The translations under genes and the position numbers were made by a program. Shown piece by piece: positions 7,601 to 14,196 of a stretch of 15,705 nt of DNA (its first letter is position 1; each line of letters starts with the position of its first letter). Below the pieces are notes generated by a model. It worked only from the letters and a program-made list of their open reading frames with translations, did no database searches and had not been told where the DNA came from. The DNA is from Stramenopiles sp. TOSAG23-6 (Eukaryota; Sar): assembly GCA_900128565.1 (NCBI GenBank), contig LT635911.1, positions 64,001 through 79,705 of the forward strand, given 5' to 3'.

Positions 7601-8155
7601 CTATACATTAGTTGACTTCTTAGGTGATGAAGTTCGCTTATTGGTGTTTTTCTTTTGAAATTTGTGATTCAACTGACCATTTTCTCCACCTTGCCGATTA
7701 TCACCTTTACCTTTTCCACGCCCATAAGATCTATTTCCGCGTCGAGATGCACCACGTTGTTTGGATACGTTTTGAGAAGCATTCCGCGGCTGTTGTTTTG
7801 CAGAATGTTTTCCTGTTTGTTTTTGTTTTCCATTTTGTTTTCCATTTTGTTTAAAATTTTGTTTAAAATTTTGTTTTCCATTTTGTTTTCCATTTTGTTT
7901 TCCATTGAGTTTGGTTTTAGAATGTGGCTTTGGTGGAATAGATATATTCTGATTCACGTCACATTCTGATTGTAGAGCAGCATCCCATCCACCTAATGTC
8001 ACAACGTCATTCCAACCAGTAGATGCATTAATTTCTTGCGTATCATTAATGTTAGTACAAGTTTCATGATTATAATTATTTTCTAATTCTCCAGTTACAA
8101 GAGAAACATTTACTTCTTCTACAAATTCCTGTTGTTGCATTTGTTGCCAATTAAG

Positions 8156-8199
<44 letters not shown>

Positions 8200-9154
8200 G
8201 CTTTTGCTCATTCTGTCGCTTTCCCTGACGACGTTGAGATTTCGTTTTAGAGTTTAAATTCATTTGAGCCTTAACTTCAGTGGAATTTACATGAATATAG
8301 TCTTTGCTAATGGGAAGAGAATCCTTTTCGATAGCTTCGACATCATCAGCGGAAACATATTTATTCACCGCAATTGTCTCCTTTTCCTTCGACTCCTTTT
8401 CCTTCTTTACAAGTTCTTCTGCCGCTGTCACTTCCTCTTCTTGTACTTCTTTTGCAACAGAGGAAACATGTTCAGAAATACTTTTATAAGTCACATGTTC
8501 TTCCATCTTTTTATGACGATTAATAGTCGCTTCTGAATTTTCAATGAACATCAATGCACGACTAGTTGCTTTCATGACATCGTTCTCAATTGAAACTATC
8601 CGAGACGGAAATATAGACTCCAAAGCAGTCTGTAACAACGAGTCATCAGGTCTACGTTGTGCGAGTACAAACAATTTGATTAACTTAGAAATCGCATCTT
8701 CCATTTGAGCCTCTGATGCTAATACCTGTTGTTTGGCGGCCTGCATCATGTTCTCTTTTAATTTCTCCGCTTCAATCAATTTCGTTTCAACAAGACTTTT
8801 TCCTTTTAGAGACTGCAATTGTGCAGCATCGAGCTCCTTGCCCTGTGCCTTTGACTTTTCCAAGTCAACTATTCGCTGAAGCTTCTTTTTCGCAGCACGT
8901 ACTCGCTTAGATACCAATACAAAACATGGATTATTCAAAACTGCAAGTTCCTGTCTTGATATCTTTGCTGCAAGAAGCTTAGCCTTGCTCACTCGAGACA
9001 CAGTTGGGACAGATGTGCTTGGGGTTGTCTTCTTAGACTTAACTTTTACCTTTCGACTTTGCTTGGCTTTCTTTGCATTCTTAGAATTAGCCTTCTTACC
9101 AAGCTTGCTACGATTTTTATGAGATGCTTGTGGTGTTGTAGAATCGCTCGCCAT
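7601..9154 (-). CDS. Lys/Gln/Arg-Gly-rich protein with caprin-like layout
   Basis: Single 517-residue frame from ATG 9154-9152. Order of regions: very Lys-rich N terminus (~10-70); a predicted coiled coil with AAKKKLQRIVDLEKSKAQGK and ELDAAQLQSLKGKSLVETKL (~85-135); helical middle (~135-200) with LFVLAQRRPDDSLLQ; Glu/Lys-rich helix (~215-265); a polyglutamine run of about 16 (~318-334); GWNDV/GWDAA (~381-394); seven NGKQ/NFKQ tetrapeptide repeats (~417-445); and an Arg/Gly tail (SRRGNRSYGRGKGKG, ~470-485). A helical Gk-L-x-x-x-Q N-terminal region followed by Q-rich and RG-rich disorder resembles caprin-type RNA-granule proteins. That comparison is by layout and a weak motif, not a confident homology. 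RNA binding in the cytoplasm or in condensates is inferred. It is divergent from the BSD gene. Confidence 0.75.
7822..7906 (-). repeat. 12-bp tandem repeat encoding NGKQ/NFKQ units
   Basis: About seven 12-bp units (plus-strand ATTTTGTTTTCC, two of them variant ATTTTGTTTAAA) encode tetrapeptides NGKQ and NFKQ in the C-terminal part of the caprin-like protein. The array keeps frame. The two NFKQ units are adjacent and flanked by NGKQ units, which suggests duplication of a pair by unequal exchange or slippage. Confidence 0.85.
8155..8200 (-). repeat. (CAA)n microsatellite encoding polyglutamine
   Basis: A pure GTT/TTG trinucleotide run on the plus strand (about 15 units) encodes uninterrupted CAA glutamine codons in the caprin-like protein. 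The lack of CAG interruptions predicts length instability between strains. Confidence 0.95.
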
Positions 9155-9560
9155 ACTTATATTTTACGTTTGTATTAAGAATAAATTCGTGGTGGTTGGT
9201 GACTTTCGTTGGTCAATGTCTTGACAGAATCTGATAAGTAAAGTTTACTGGCTGCTGGGTCAAATATGAGATTCAAGACTGAATCTAAGAGCTAACCCCT
9301 AACCCTAGCTAATTTGGGTGCCGATATTTTCAACCATCTCTCGAGCTCATTTTTTGACTATTTCATTTCAATTGAAATTCATTTCAATTGAAATTCCGAT
9401 AACGTGAACATTATATTTTGAAATCTATTCAACAAACAAATTAAGTGATTCAAATCTCTCATTATTGCACTTATGTGTAAAATAAAAGTAGTCTACTCCT
9501 ACTGACTGGTACGATACAGTTTTCAAAAGTTCAAGTTTTATTTCTTAGAAATTGGACTAA
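9155..9560. promoter_or_regulatory. Divergent promoter region between caprin-like and BSD genes
   Basis: This 406-bp spacer lies between two divergent start codons. It holds a telomere-like CTAACCCCTAACCCTAG at 9292-9308 and a perfect tandem pair of 16-bp units at 9365-9396, each containing a 14-bp palindrome. There is an AT-rich stretch just before the BSD start. No RNA gene or ORF is supported. Confidence 0.4.
9365..9396. repeat. Tandem duplication of a 16-bp palindromic unit
   Basis: ATTTCAATTGAAATTC occurs twice head to tail without mismatch (9365-9380, 9381-9396). The 14-bp core ATTTCAATTGAAAT of each unit is its own reverse complement. It sits in the middle of a divergent promoter and could be a doubled site for a homodimeric regulator or a cruciform-forming element. 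Binding is not shown by the sequence. Confidence 0.8.
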
Positions 9561-10487
9561 ATGGATTGGTTACTACGTCAGTCTTCAGCAGTTTTAGAAA
9601 AAATACATGAAGCCCACAACGATTTTTTGCTAGAACAGTCGAAGCATTGTGGAAAAGAAAATATCGGATCACAAACATCTGATAGAGAAAACGATACGGA
9701 GGTGACATTAAATGCACAGAATTTAGAGACAGAGGTGACATTAAATGCACAGAATTTAGAGGTAGAATGTTCACCTAAAAATATATTTCTCAAAGGACTA
9801 TCCTGGGAAAATATTTCCCCCTCTTCTAGTAAAGCCCTTGCGCCATCCAATATTGCCAGAGAAAGTAAAGTTTGCAAGGAGAAAATTCTAAAACTTTCAA
9901 CAAGCGACAAAATTTTCCTTCAGCCTACTGACAGCACAGTAAATTTTTCAATGGATTCTTTGCATATCGAACAAGCAAAAATGTTATTGAAGTTTGACTC
10001 TCGCCTTGGTCAAGTAAGGTTTCGTCTTGTACGTAGCCAACGAGTTGTTACATTGAAGGCAAACAAAACTGGGATGAATTCGTACGTTGAAGAACAAAAC
10101 TTTTGGAAAAATTATTTTCATCATGTTTCTATTATCTGTGAGGAAAGCTATGACAAACTCAAAACTGCCGTTGAGACAAACTCTACTGATTCAAGCACTG
10201 GACAGAAAAATATGAATGATTTGTGTTACAGTCTAAGCAACGTCGAAATGAATAATGCAATAGCAGATACAGAATCTACAGAATCAATACGGAACTCTTC
10301 GCCGTGGGTTTTTTTGTCGGAAGAATCTGAAGATGATTCTAACACTATCAGTCAAACTATTTTGGAAGCAGACCTAAAATCTTTCGACGAGGACAATTTA
10401 AATATTGAAGATTTAGACTTACGAAACGAAGCAGATTTTGCGAGTGAAGATCCAATTTCAAATCTTATATGCGATATTGATTCATAA
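9561..10487 (+). CDS. BSD-domain protein (BSDC1/synapse-associated-like)
   Basis: Single 308-residue frame from ATG 9561. A BSD-domain signature is visible at ~140-195: MLLKFDSRLGQVRFRLV, then E-x-x-FWKNYFHHV (residues 177-189), with the diagnostic FW (181-182) and YF (185-186). Between RFRLV and the FW helix about 20 extra residues are inserted compared with my memory of compact BSD domains. The N terminus (MDWLLRQSSAVLEKIHEAHNDFLLE) looks helical, as in BSDC1-like proteins. Residues ~46-67 are an 11-residue direct repeat (TEVTLNAQNLE twice). The C-terminal ~100 residues are Asp/Glu/Ser-rich and probably disordered. BSD domains occur in TFIIH p62, synapse-associated and BSDC1 proteins; no TFIIH-type PH domain is seen here, so a BSDC1-like role is preferred. 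Precise function is unknown. The stop codon overlaps an AATAAA. Confidence 0.7.
   Translation: MDWLLRQSSAVLEKIHEAHNDFLLEQSKHCGKENIGSQTSDRENDTEVTLNAQNLETEVTLNAQNLEVECSPKNIFLKGLSWENISPSSSKALAPSNIARESKVCKEKILKLSTSDKIFLQPTDSTVNFSMDSLHIEQAKMLLKFDSRLGQVRFRLVRSQRVVTLKANKTGMNSYVEEQNFWKNYFHHVSIICEESYDKLKTAVETNSTDSSTGQKNMNDLCYSLSNVEMNNAIADTESTESIRNSSPWVFLSEESEDDSNTISQTILEADLKSFDEDNLNIEDLDLRNEADFASEDPISNLICDIDS
9696..9761 (+). repeat. 33-bp tandem duplication inside the BSD gene
   Basis: Units 9696-9728 and 9729-9761 match at 32 of 33 positions and add one in-frame copy of TEVTLNAQNLE. The near identity indicates a recent event. Confidence 0.9.
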
Positions 10488-10492
10488 ATAAA
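10487..10492 (+). terminator. AATAAA signal overlapping the BSD gene stop codon
   Basis: AATAAA begins at the last base of the TAA stop (10485-10487). It would act within the 199-bp convergent spacer shared with the FKBP gene. Motif-based only. Confidence 0.45.
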
Positions 10493-10686
10493 AAATAATT
10501 GAAGGTGTAAAAGAATTTACTTGAGTAACATCTACCTTAACTTTCTCAACAATATATGTTTCGTTAAATTTTTCAACAATTATATAGTTGAGAGGAGACT
10601 TAATCAACTCTACATGTAGTAACAAATCAGAATTTTCTAAAACAATCTTCGAATATACACTGAACTACATGAAACATGAGTCACAT

Positions 10687-11254
10687 TCACTTGTCTGTAA
10701 GCATCTTAGAACCACCCTTGACTTCTATCATTTCAAGAGTAAACACAAGAACGTCTCCAGCTTTTATGGTGGCTCCGGCTCCGCGATCTCCATAAGCCAA
10801 CTCGGAAGGCAAGTAGAGTTCCCAAGTATCGCCTTCTTTCATGAGCTGTTAAAATAAATATACGAAAGAATAAGTGATGTGTTAGAATATATAAAGGTAC
10901 TCATAATATTGGTAGAGTTCAAAGCGACAGGACAAAGAAACTTACCTGCATAGCTTCCGTCCAGCCTTTTACGACTTGGTTTGGGGCAAACGTAGTTGGG
11001 CGTCCACGGTCGTATGAGGAGTCAAACTTGGTGCCGTCAATCAAGGTGCCCTTGTAGTGGCAAGAGCAAGGAGAATCTGCTGTTGGTGATTTTCCTGGTG
11101 ACGGTCCTGACTTTAAGATTTTATACTGCAGTCCCGATGGTAGCACTACTACATCCTCCTTTTTCCCATTTTCTTCAAGGAACGCTTGACCTTCAGCGTT
11201 AGAAGCCGAACAAGACGCGACCATAAGAGCAAAAATGCCGATGATTAGCTTCAT
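10687..11254 (-). CDS. Secretory-pathway FKBP-type peptidyl-prolyl isomerase, two exons
   Basis: Exons on the minus strand are 11254-10946 and 10845-10687, joining to 155 residues. The start is the ATG at 11254; the frame upstream of it has no other ATG. An N-terminal signal peptide is clear (MKLIIGIFALMVASCSAS). A single FKBP domain follows: VVVLPSGLQYKIL, CSCHYKGTLIDGTKFDSSYDRGRPTTF, APNQVVKGWTEAMQ and, after the intron, LMKEGDTWELYLPSELAYGDRGAG, then AGDVLVFTLEMIEVKG. Active-site positions typical of FKBPs (Tyr of HYKG, FDSSYDRG, VVKGW, the AYG loop, F of VFTLEM) are present, so catalysis is likely. There is no KDEL/HDEL-like retention signal at the C terminus (KMLTDK). Role: proline isomerisation during folding of secretory or surface proteins; which compartment is inferred. 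Divergent from WDR12. Confidence 0.92.
10846..10945 (-). other. Canonical spliceosomal intron of the FKBP gene (100 bp)
   Basis: On the minus strand: CAG|GTAAGT donor, TTCTAACAC branch-point-like sequence, and TTTTAACAG acceptor. Splicing joins ...EAMQ to LMKEGD in frame. It shows that the genome's ordinary introns use GT-AG ends with a CTAAC branch site. It shares no extended sequence with the three helicase introns and serves as the internal reference for them. Confidence 0.92.
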
Positions 11255-11483
11255 TGTATATTGTTTGTGGATCAAATAACAGAGTCGAGAGAATGAATCT
11301 CAAGACAAGAGTGTCAAAGGTCGACGAGTATACGAGTGGTCGATGGTCAGAAAAAATCGAAAAAATCAATTGAGGTACCGGGTATCATGTCTAAGAGTCA
11401 GTGCCAGTAGTGCCAAGTGTGAAGAATAGTTCTGCAAACAAAACGAGATTAGTTTTGCAAATTATCAGCATAGAGTACATAAA
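11255..11483. promoter_or_regulatory. Divergent promoter region between FKBP and WDR12 genes
   Basis: This 229-bp spacer separates divergent start codons. It contains the tandem pair AAAAAATCG/AAAAAATCA at 11351-11368, closely resembling the A7TC pair in the CDT2/mL49 divergent promoter (3208-3225). No other supported element. Confidence 0.4.
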
Positions 11484-12857
11484 ATGATGGAGACTGTCCG
11501 TGTGAAGTTTGTTACAAAAATGCAGGACATGCGTGTCCCGTCCACCCCGATTGATGTACCTACTACTTTAACTAGGGAAGGTTTATCGGAAATCCTAAAC
11601 CATTTACTCGGTATGTCAAAGCTGGAATTCCAAATTCTATGCATAGAGGACGAGCTACTATTGCAGAGTACAATTGCTGAACATCTTATGAGTGTGGGTA
11701 AATCTACTGAGTCAATTCTTACACTTGAATACTTTATTCGTTCGGAAGCTCCAAAACAAAATGGAGCTGAAGAACATCCAGATTGGGTAAGTTGTGTCGA
11801 CGGTCAGCTTGGTACACATTTAGTAACTGGCTGTTATGACGGTACTATTCGTGTTTTTGATACCAAAGGTCAAACACTAGCAACTGCTACCAATCATACA
11901 CAACCGATCAAGGCTATTGCAACACATCGTGGTTCGGATGGAGAAATCTATATTGTAAGTGCGTCGAAGGACAGAACAGTAGTGCTTTGGCAGTTTGCTT
12001 CAGATTCTCTCTCAGTAGTAGCTGTATGCTGTGGACATACTGATAGTGTAGAATCTATTGCAATGTCAAAAGAATCAAACAAGTTTGCTAGTGGATGTTA
12101 TGACGGGACAATTTGTCTGTGGAATACGCCAACTCAAAGTGATGTTGAAGATTCAGATGGACCATCAACGAAACGACAAAAGACAGGAGATGCTCGTAAG
12201 GCTTCAACTACTTCTGAATTAGCCCCTTTTGCATTGCTCTCTGGCCATACTCAGTGTGTGGGAGCTATTGCATGGGTTGAAGGTAACAAAGGAATTTCAA
12301 ACAAAGATTGTAAAAGTGCTTTAGTGAGTGGTTCATGGGATCACTCCCTGAGAATATGGAATATAGATCAATTATGTTGCACTCGTGTAATTCATTGTAG
12401 TAAAGTAGTCACTGCATTAGCAGTAAGTCAAAACGGGCTTATAGCTTCAGCCCATCCTGATCATGCTATCCGCCTGTGGGATACTCGTGACGTGGCAGAG
12501 ACAGAAAATATTATTTCACGTGCCACATTAAGACGAGGTGGGCATAATGGGTGGGTCTCTTCGCTATCCTTTCAACCGGCCGATAAATCAGAAAGCCAGG
12601 AGGTAGATAGATTTCTAGCTTCTGTTTCTTATGACAAAAGCATGTGCCTATGGGACATGCGTGCCATTGGCAAAAAGACACCCAAAAATAAATCAGAGGA
12701 AGAAGGGAAAATATCGCGTGCTAGTGCTTCTCATATTATTCGTGATGTTCATGATGGTAAAATTCTGTGTGTTGACTGGCGACAGTCGAATACTTTGGCA
12801 ACTGGCGGTGATGACGCAAAACTTAAAAGGTTTGTACTTGGAAATATTACAGTTTAA
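11484..12857 (+). CDS. WDR12: Ribosome-biogenesis WD40 protein WDR12/Ytm1
   Basis: Single 457-residue frame; ATG at 11484 or 11487 (MMETV). The N terminus is an NLE/ubiquitin-like domain (~4-80) with the family hallmarks VRVKFVTKMQDMRVPSTPIDVP and LTREGLSEILNHLLG. WD40 repeats run from ~98 to 455 (LVTGCYDGTIRVFD, VSASKDRTVVLWQ, ASGCYDGTICLWN, VSGSWDHSLRIWN, ASAHPDHAIRLWDTRD, ASVSYDKSMCLWDMRA, ATGGDDAKLKRF), consistent with a seven-bladed propeller. A Lys/Arg-rich loop (TKRQKTGDARK, ~229-239) between blades 3 and 4 could be a nuclear localisation signal. Family role: subunit of the PeBoW/Nop7 complex (with BOP1/Erb1 and PES1/Nop7), needed for 60S maturation; the NLE domain is the docking site for the AAA ATPase Rea1/MDN1, which releases the complex. 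Length is normal. Confidence 0.95.
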   Translation: MMETVRVKFVTKMQDMRVPSTPIDVPTTLTREGLSEILNHLLGMSKLEFQILCIEDELLLQSTIAEHLMSVGKSTESILTLEYFIRSEAPKQNGAEEHPDWVSCVDGQLGTHLVTGCYDGTIRVFDTKGQTLATATNHTQPIKAIATHRGSDGEIYIVSASKDRTVVLWQFASDSLSVVAVCCGHTDSVESIAMSKESNKFASGCYDGTICLWNTPTQSDVEDSDGPSTKRQKTGDARKASTTSELAPFALLSGHTQCVGAIAWVEGNKGISNKDCKSALVSGSWDHSLRIWNIDQLCCTRVIHCSKVVTALAVSQNGLIASAHPDHAIRLWDTRDVAETENIISRATLRRGGHNGWVSSLSFQPADKSESQEVDRFLASVSYDKSMCLWDMRAIGKKTPKNKSEEEGKISRASASHIIRDVHDGKILCVDWRQSNTLATGGDDAKLKRFVLGNITV

Positions 12858-12874
12858 CTATTATATATATTTAA

Positions 12875-12940
12875 TTTGGGTATTATAATAAAGGAAATAT
12901 CAAATTGTTTGGGTATTATAATAAAAGCAATATCAAATTT
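12875..12940. repeat. 33-bp tandem duplication carrying the poly(A) signal between convergent genes
   Basis: Units 12875-12907 and 12908-12940 begin TTTGGGTATTATAATAAA and match at nearly all positions. Each contains AATAAA for WDR12 (12887-12892 and 12920-12925). The second unit ends on the first plus-strand base of the opposite gene's stop codon (12940-12942). Confidence 0.9.
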
Positions 12941-13467
12941 CATGTTAGAGGCATTGAGGGCCAGGGCATCGCTCCTGTTTCATTACGCATACGATCAAAA
13001 TTTGATTGAAGTGACGCTTCCATTGAAAGAATCTTACGAGCGATAGGTTCACTACCATATCTTTTGATAGCATCAAGTAACAAATCACGCGGATCATACG
13101 TTTTTGAGTCATCACGCTTCCACGCTGGCTTCCTTGGATTTCCTTTGCGTTGTCCCTTTCTACGCTCGTTTGCTCTTCGTCTTCTTGTAGCCTCTGTGCG
13201 CTGAAAGCGTTTCTTCCACTCATCTGACATTACTATTTGAGGAATAAGTTCGTCCTCACTTTCACTACTATTGATTATATATTCTCCTCTGTCAAATAAA
13301 ACACGCTCAAGCGGGGTGTCGCTTTCAGTGTATTCAATATTCCACAATCCTATTGGAGGTGCTAGACACATATATTGAGCAACTGAAGGTGGAATATTTG
13401 TCCCTGAAACATCGGGGAAAAGATGACCTTTATTTCGGTGAGTTCTTCTATAATATACATCGCTCAT
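12940..13467 (-). CDS. Unrecognised 175-residue basic protein
   Basis: The frame is open upstream to a GTG, but the first ATG is 13467-13465 (MSDVYYRRTHRNKG), taken as start. The stop is TGA at 12942-12940. I do not recognise a family. The N-terminal ~55 residues look ordered and contain VAQYMCLAPPIGLWNIEY. Next comes an acidic Ser/Glu/Asp patch (SSESEDELIP, ~68-78), a strongly basic helical stretch (EWKKRFQRTEATRRRRANERRKGQRKG, given here as its composition: 11 Arg and 4 Lys in 27), then KPAWKRDD, a predicted helix (DPRDLLLDAIKRYGSEPIARKILSME) and a C-terminal MPWPSMPL. No signal peptide or membrane segment. The basic stretch could bind RNA or act as a nuclear signal. Real coding status is supported by the length of the frame, the compact tail-to-tail fit with WDR12 and the patterned composition, but not by homology. 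Confidence 0.6.
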   Translation of the reverse strand: MSDVYYRRTHRNKGHLFPDVSGTNIPPSVAQYMCLAPPIGLWNIEYTESDTPLERVLFDRGEYIINSSESEDELIPQIVMSDEWKKRFQRTEATRRRRANERRKGQRKGNPRKPAWKRDDSKTYDPRDLLLDAIKRYGSEPIARKILSMEASLQSNFDRMRNETGAMPWPSMPLT

Positions 13468-13831
13468 AGTGATTATATGCACAGGTTAACGTAGTACTAA
13501 TATCCTCCCACAGAGAATATTAGGGAAACAATGATAATATTATAGAGTTGTAAAATGCGGCACGAATAGAATACAGGACTTTTACTACCCGTGGACGAGT
13601 GAGATCGTTCGCGTTGAAATTGGCCGTTTTTGGGTTGGCCGTTGTTGGCCGGCTTTTTGACTTGACTTTTCGTTGATGAATCATGATGACGTTGACTCTT
13701 TTGACTCGCAGGTCGCTTCAAAAAAGTTTCAAAACTGGTCTGTGTTTCAATACGTCCACTATATATCAAATTCTGTGTATTTGTTTAGTAATTTGTTCAA
13801 GGAGCTGCTCAAGTTTCTATCGTTATTTCCA
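13468..13831. promoter_or_regulatory. Divergent promoter region between the orphan and Tctex-type genes
   Basis: This 364-bp spacer lies between divergent starts. It contains TTGGCCG three times within 32 bp (13620-13626, 13635-13641, 13645-13651), GATGACGTTGACTC near 13684, and a TATATAT-like stretch near 13760. The downstream Tctex frame is open back to about 13673, but the extra part is not family-like. Confidence 0.35.
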
Positions 13832-14176
13832 ATGAATCAACAAGTGAGTGGTTTTGCGCAGTGCAAAGAGCTCTTTAAATCAGTTGTATCTGATACTTTA
13901 AAAGCCGAACTTCGCGATATGGAGTTCCATAGATCAACAGTCCAAGAGCTGACTGAGAAGGTTAGTATTACTTGTCTAAAAGCGTTGCAAGCTCTTCAGA
14001 AACCATTTAAATTGTTCGTAAGTAGTAATATTATTGAAAATGCGAATACGGCGTTTCATTCTTCAACTTCTGTTCTAGGTGGTGCTGCTGATGGTAGTTT
14101 TGTAGTGAAATGGCATTCGCCCAATGGTTCCTTGGCTTGTTATACTTTTGTTCATGGTGTAGCATTAAAATCTTAA
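13832..14176 (+). CDS. DYNLT: Tctex-type dynein light chain
   Basis: 114 residues from ATG 13832, against about 113 for animal DYNLT1, which is why this start is chosen over the in-frame ATG at 13676. Family features: FKSVVSDTLKAELRDMEF then helix VQELTEKVSITCLKALQAL, the conserved KPFKLFVSSNIIENA (KPFKYxVxxxI block), AFHSSTSVL, DGSFVVKWHSPNG and a C-terminal YTFVHGVAL beta strand. Role: homodimeric light chain bound to dynein intermediate chains, in cytoplasmic dynein or in axonemal outer and inner arms. The neighbouring docking-complex-like gene favours but does not prove the axonemal option. An AATAAA (14175-14180) overlaps the TAA stop, and only 20 bp separate it from the stop of the convergent neighbour. 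Confidence 0.85.
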   Translation: MNQQVSGFAQCKELFKSVVSDTLKAELRDMEFHRSTVQELTEKVSITCLKALQALQKPFKLFVSSNIIENANTAFHSSTSVLGGAADGSFVVKWHSPNGSLACYTFVHGVALKS

Positions 14177-14180
14177 TAAA
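14175..14180 (+). terminator. AATAAA signal overlapping the Tctex gene stop codon
   Basis: AATAAA begins within the stop codon at 14174-14176. Cleavage would fall inside or beyond the end of the opposite coding sequence, so the convergent mRNAs must overlap. Motif-based. Confidence 0.45.
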
Positions 14181-14196
14181 TCTAATTTATCCTGAC

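Noticed and set aside
7624-7969. Plus-strand frames opposite the NGKQ repeats
   Set aside because: Repetitive FSILF patterns are the reverse complement of the 12-bp repeat in the caprin-like gene.
10098-10125. Possible fourth introner fragment (TTTTGGAAAAATTATTTTC)
   Set aside because: It encodes FWKNYF, the diagnostic BSD motif, so the likeness to the intron end is chance in AT-rich code.
10488-10686. tRNA, snRNA or small ORF in convergent and divergent spacers
   Set aside because: No T-loop/A-box-like patterns, no foldable cloverleaf and no ordered short frame were seen in any spacer.
13497-13769. 90-residue minus-strand frame
   Set aside because: No ATG at its beginning (TTG only), low-complexity Ser/Lys/Gln content, lies in a divergent promoter.
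13676-13831. N-terminal extension of the Tctex frame from an upstream ATG
   Set aside because: The 52 extra residues have no Tctex similarity, and the 114-residue product from 13832 matches family length; kept as promoter/5' UTR.
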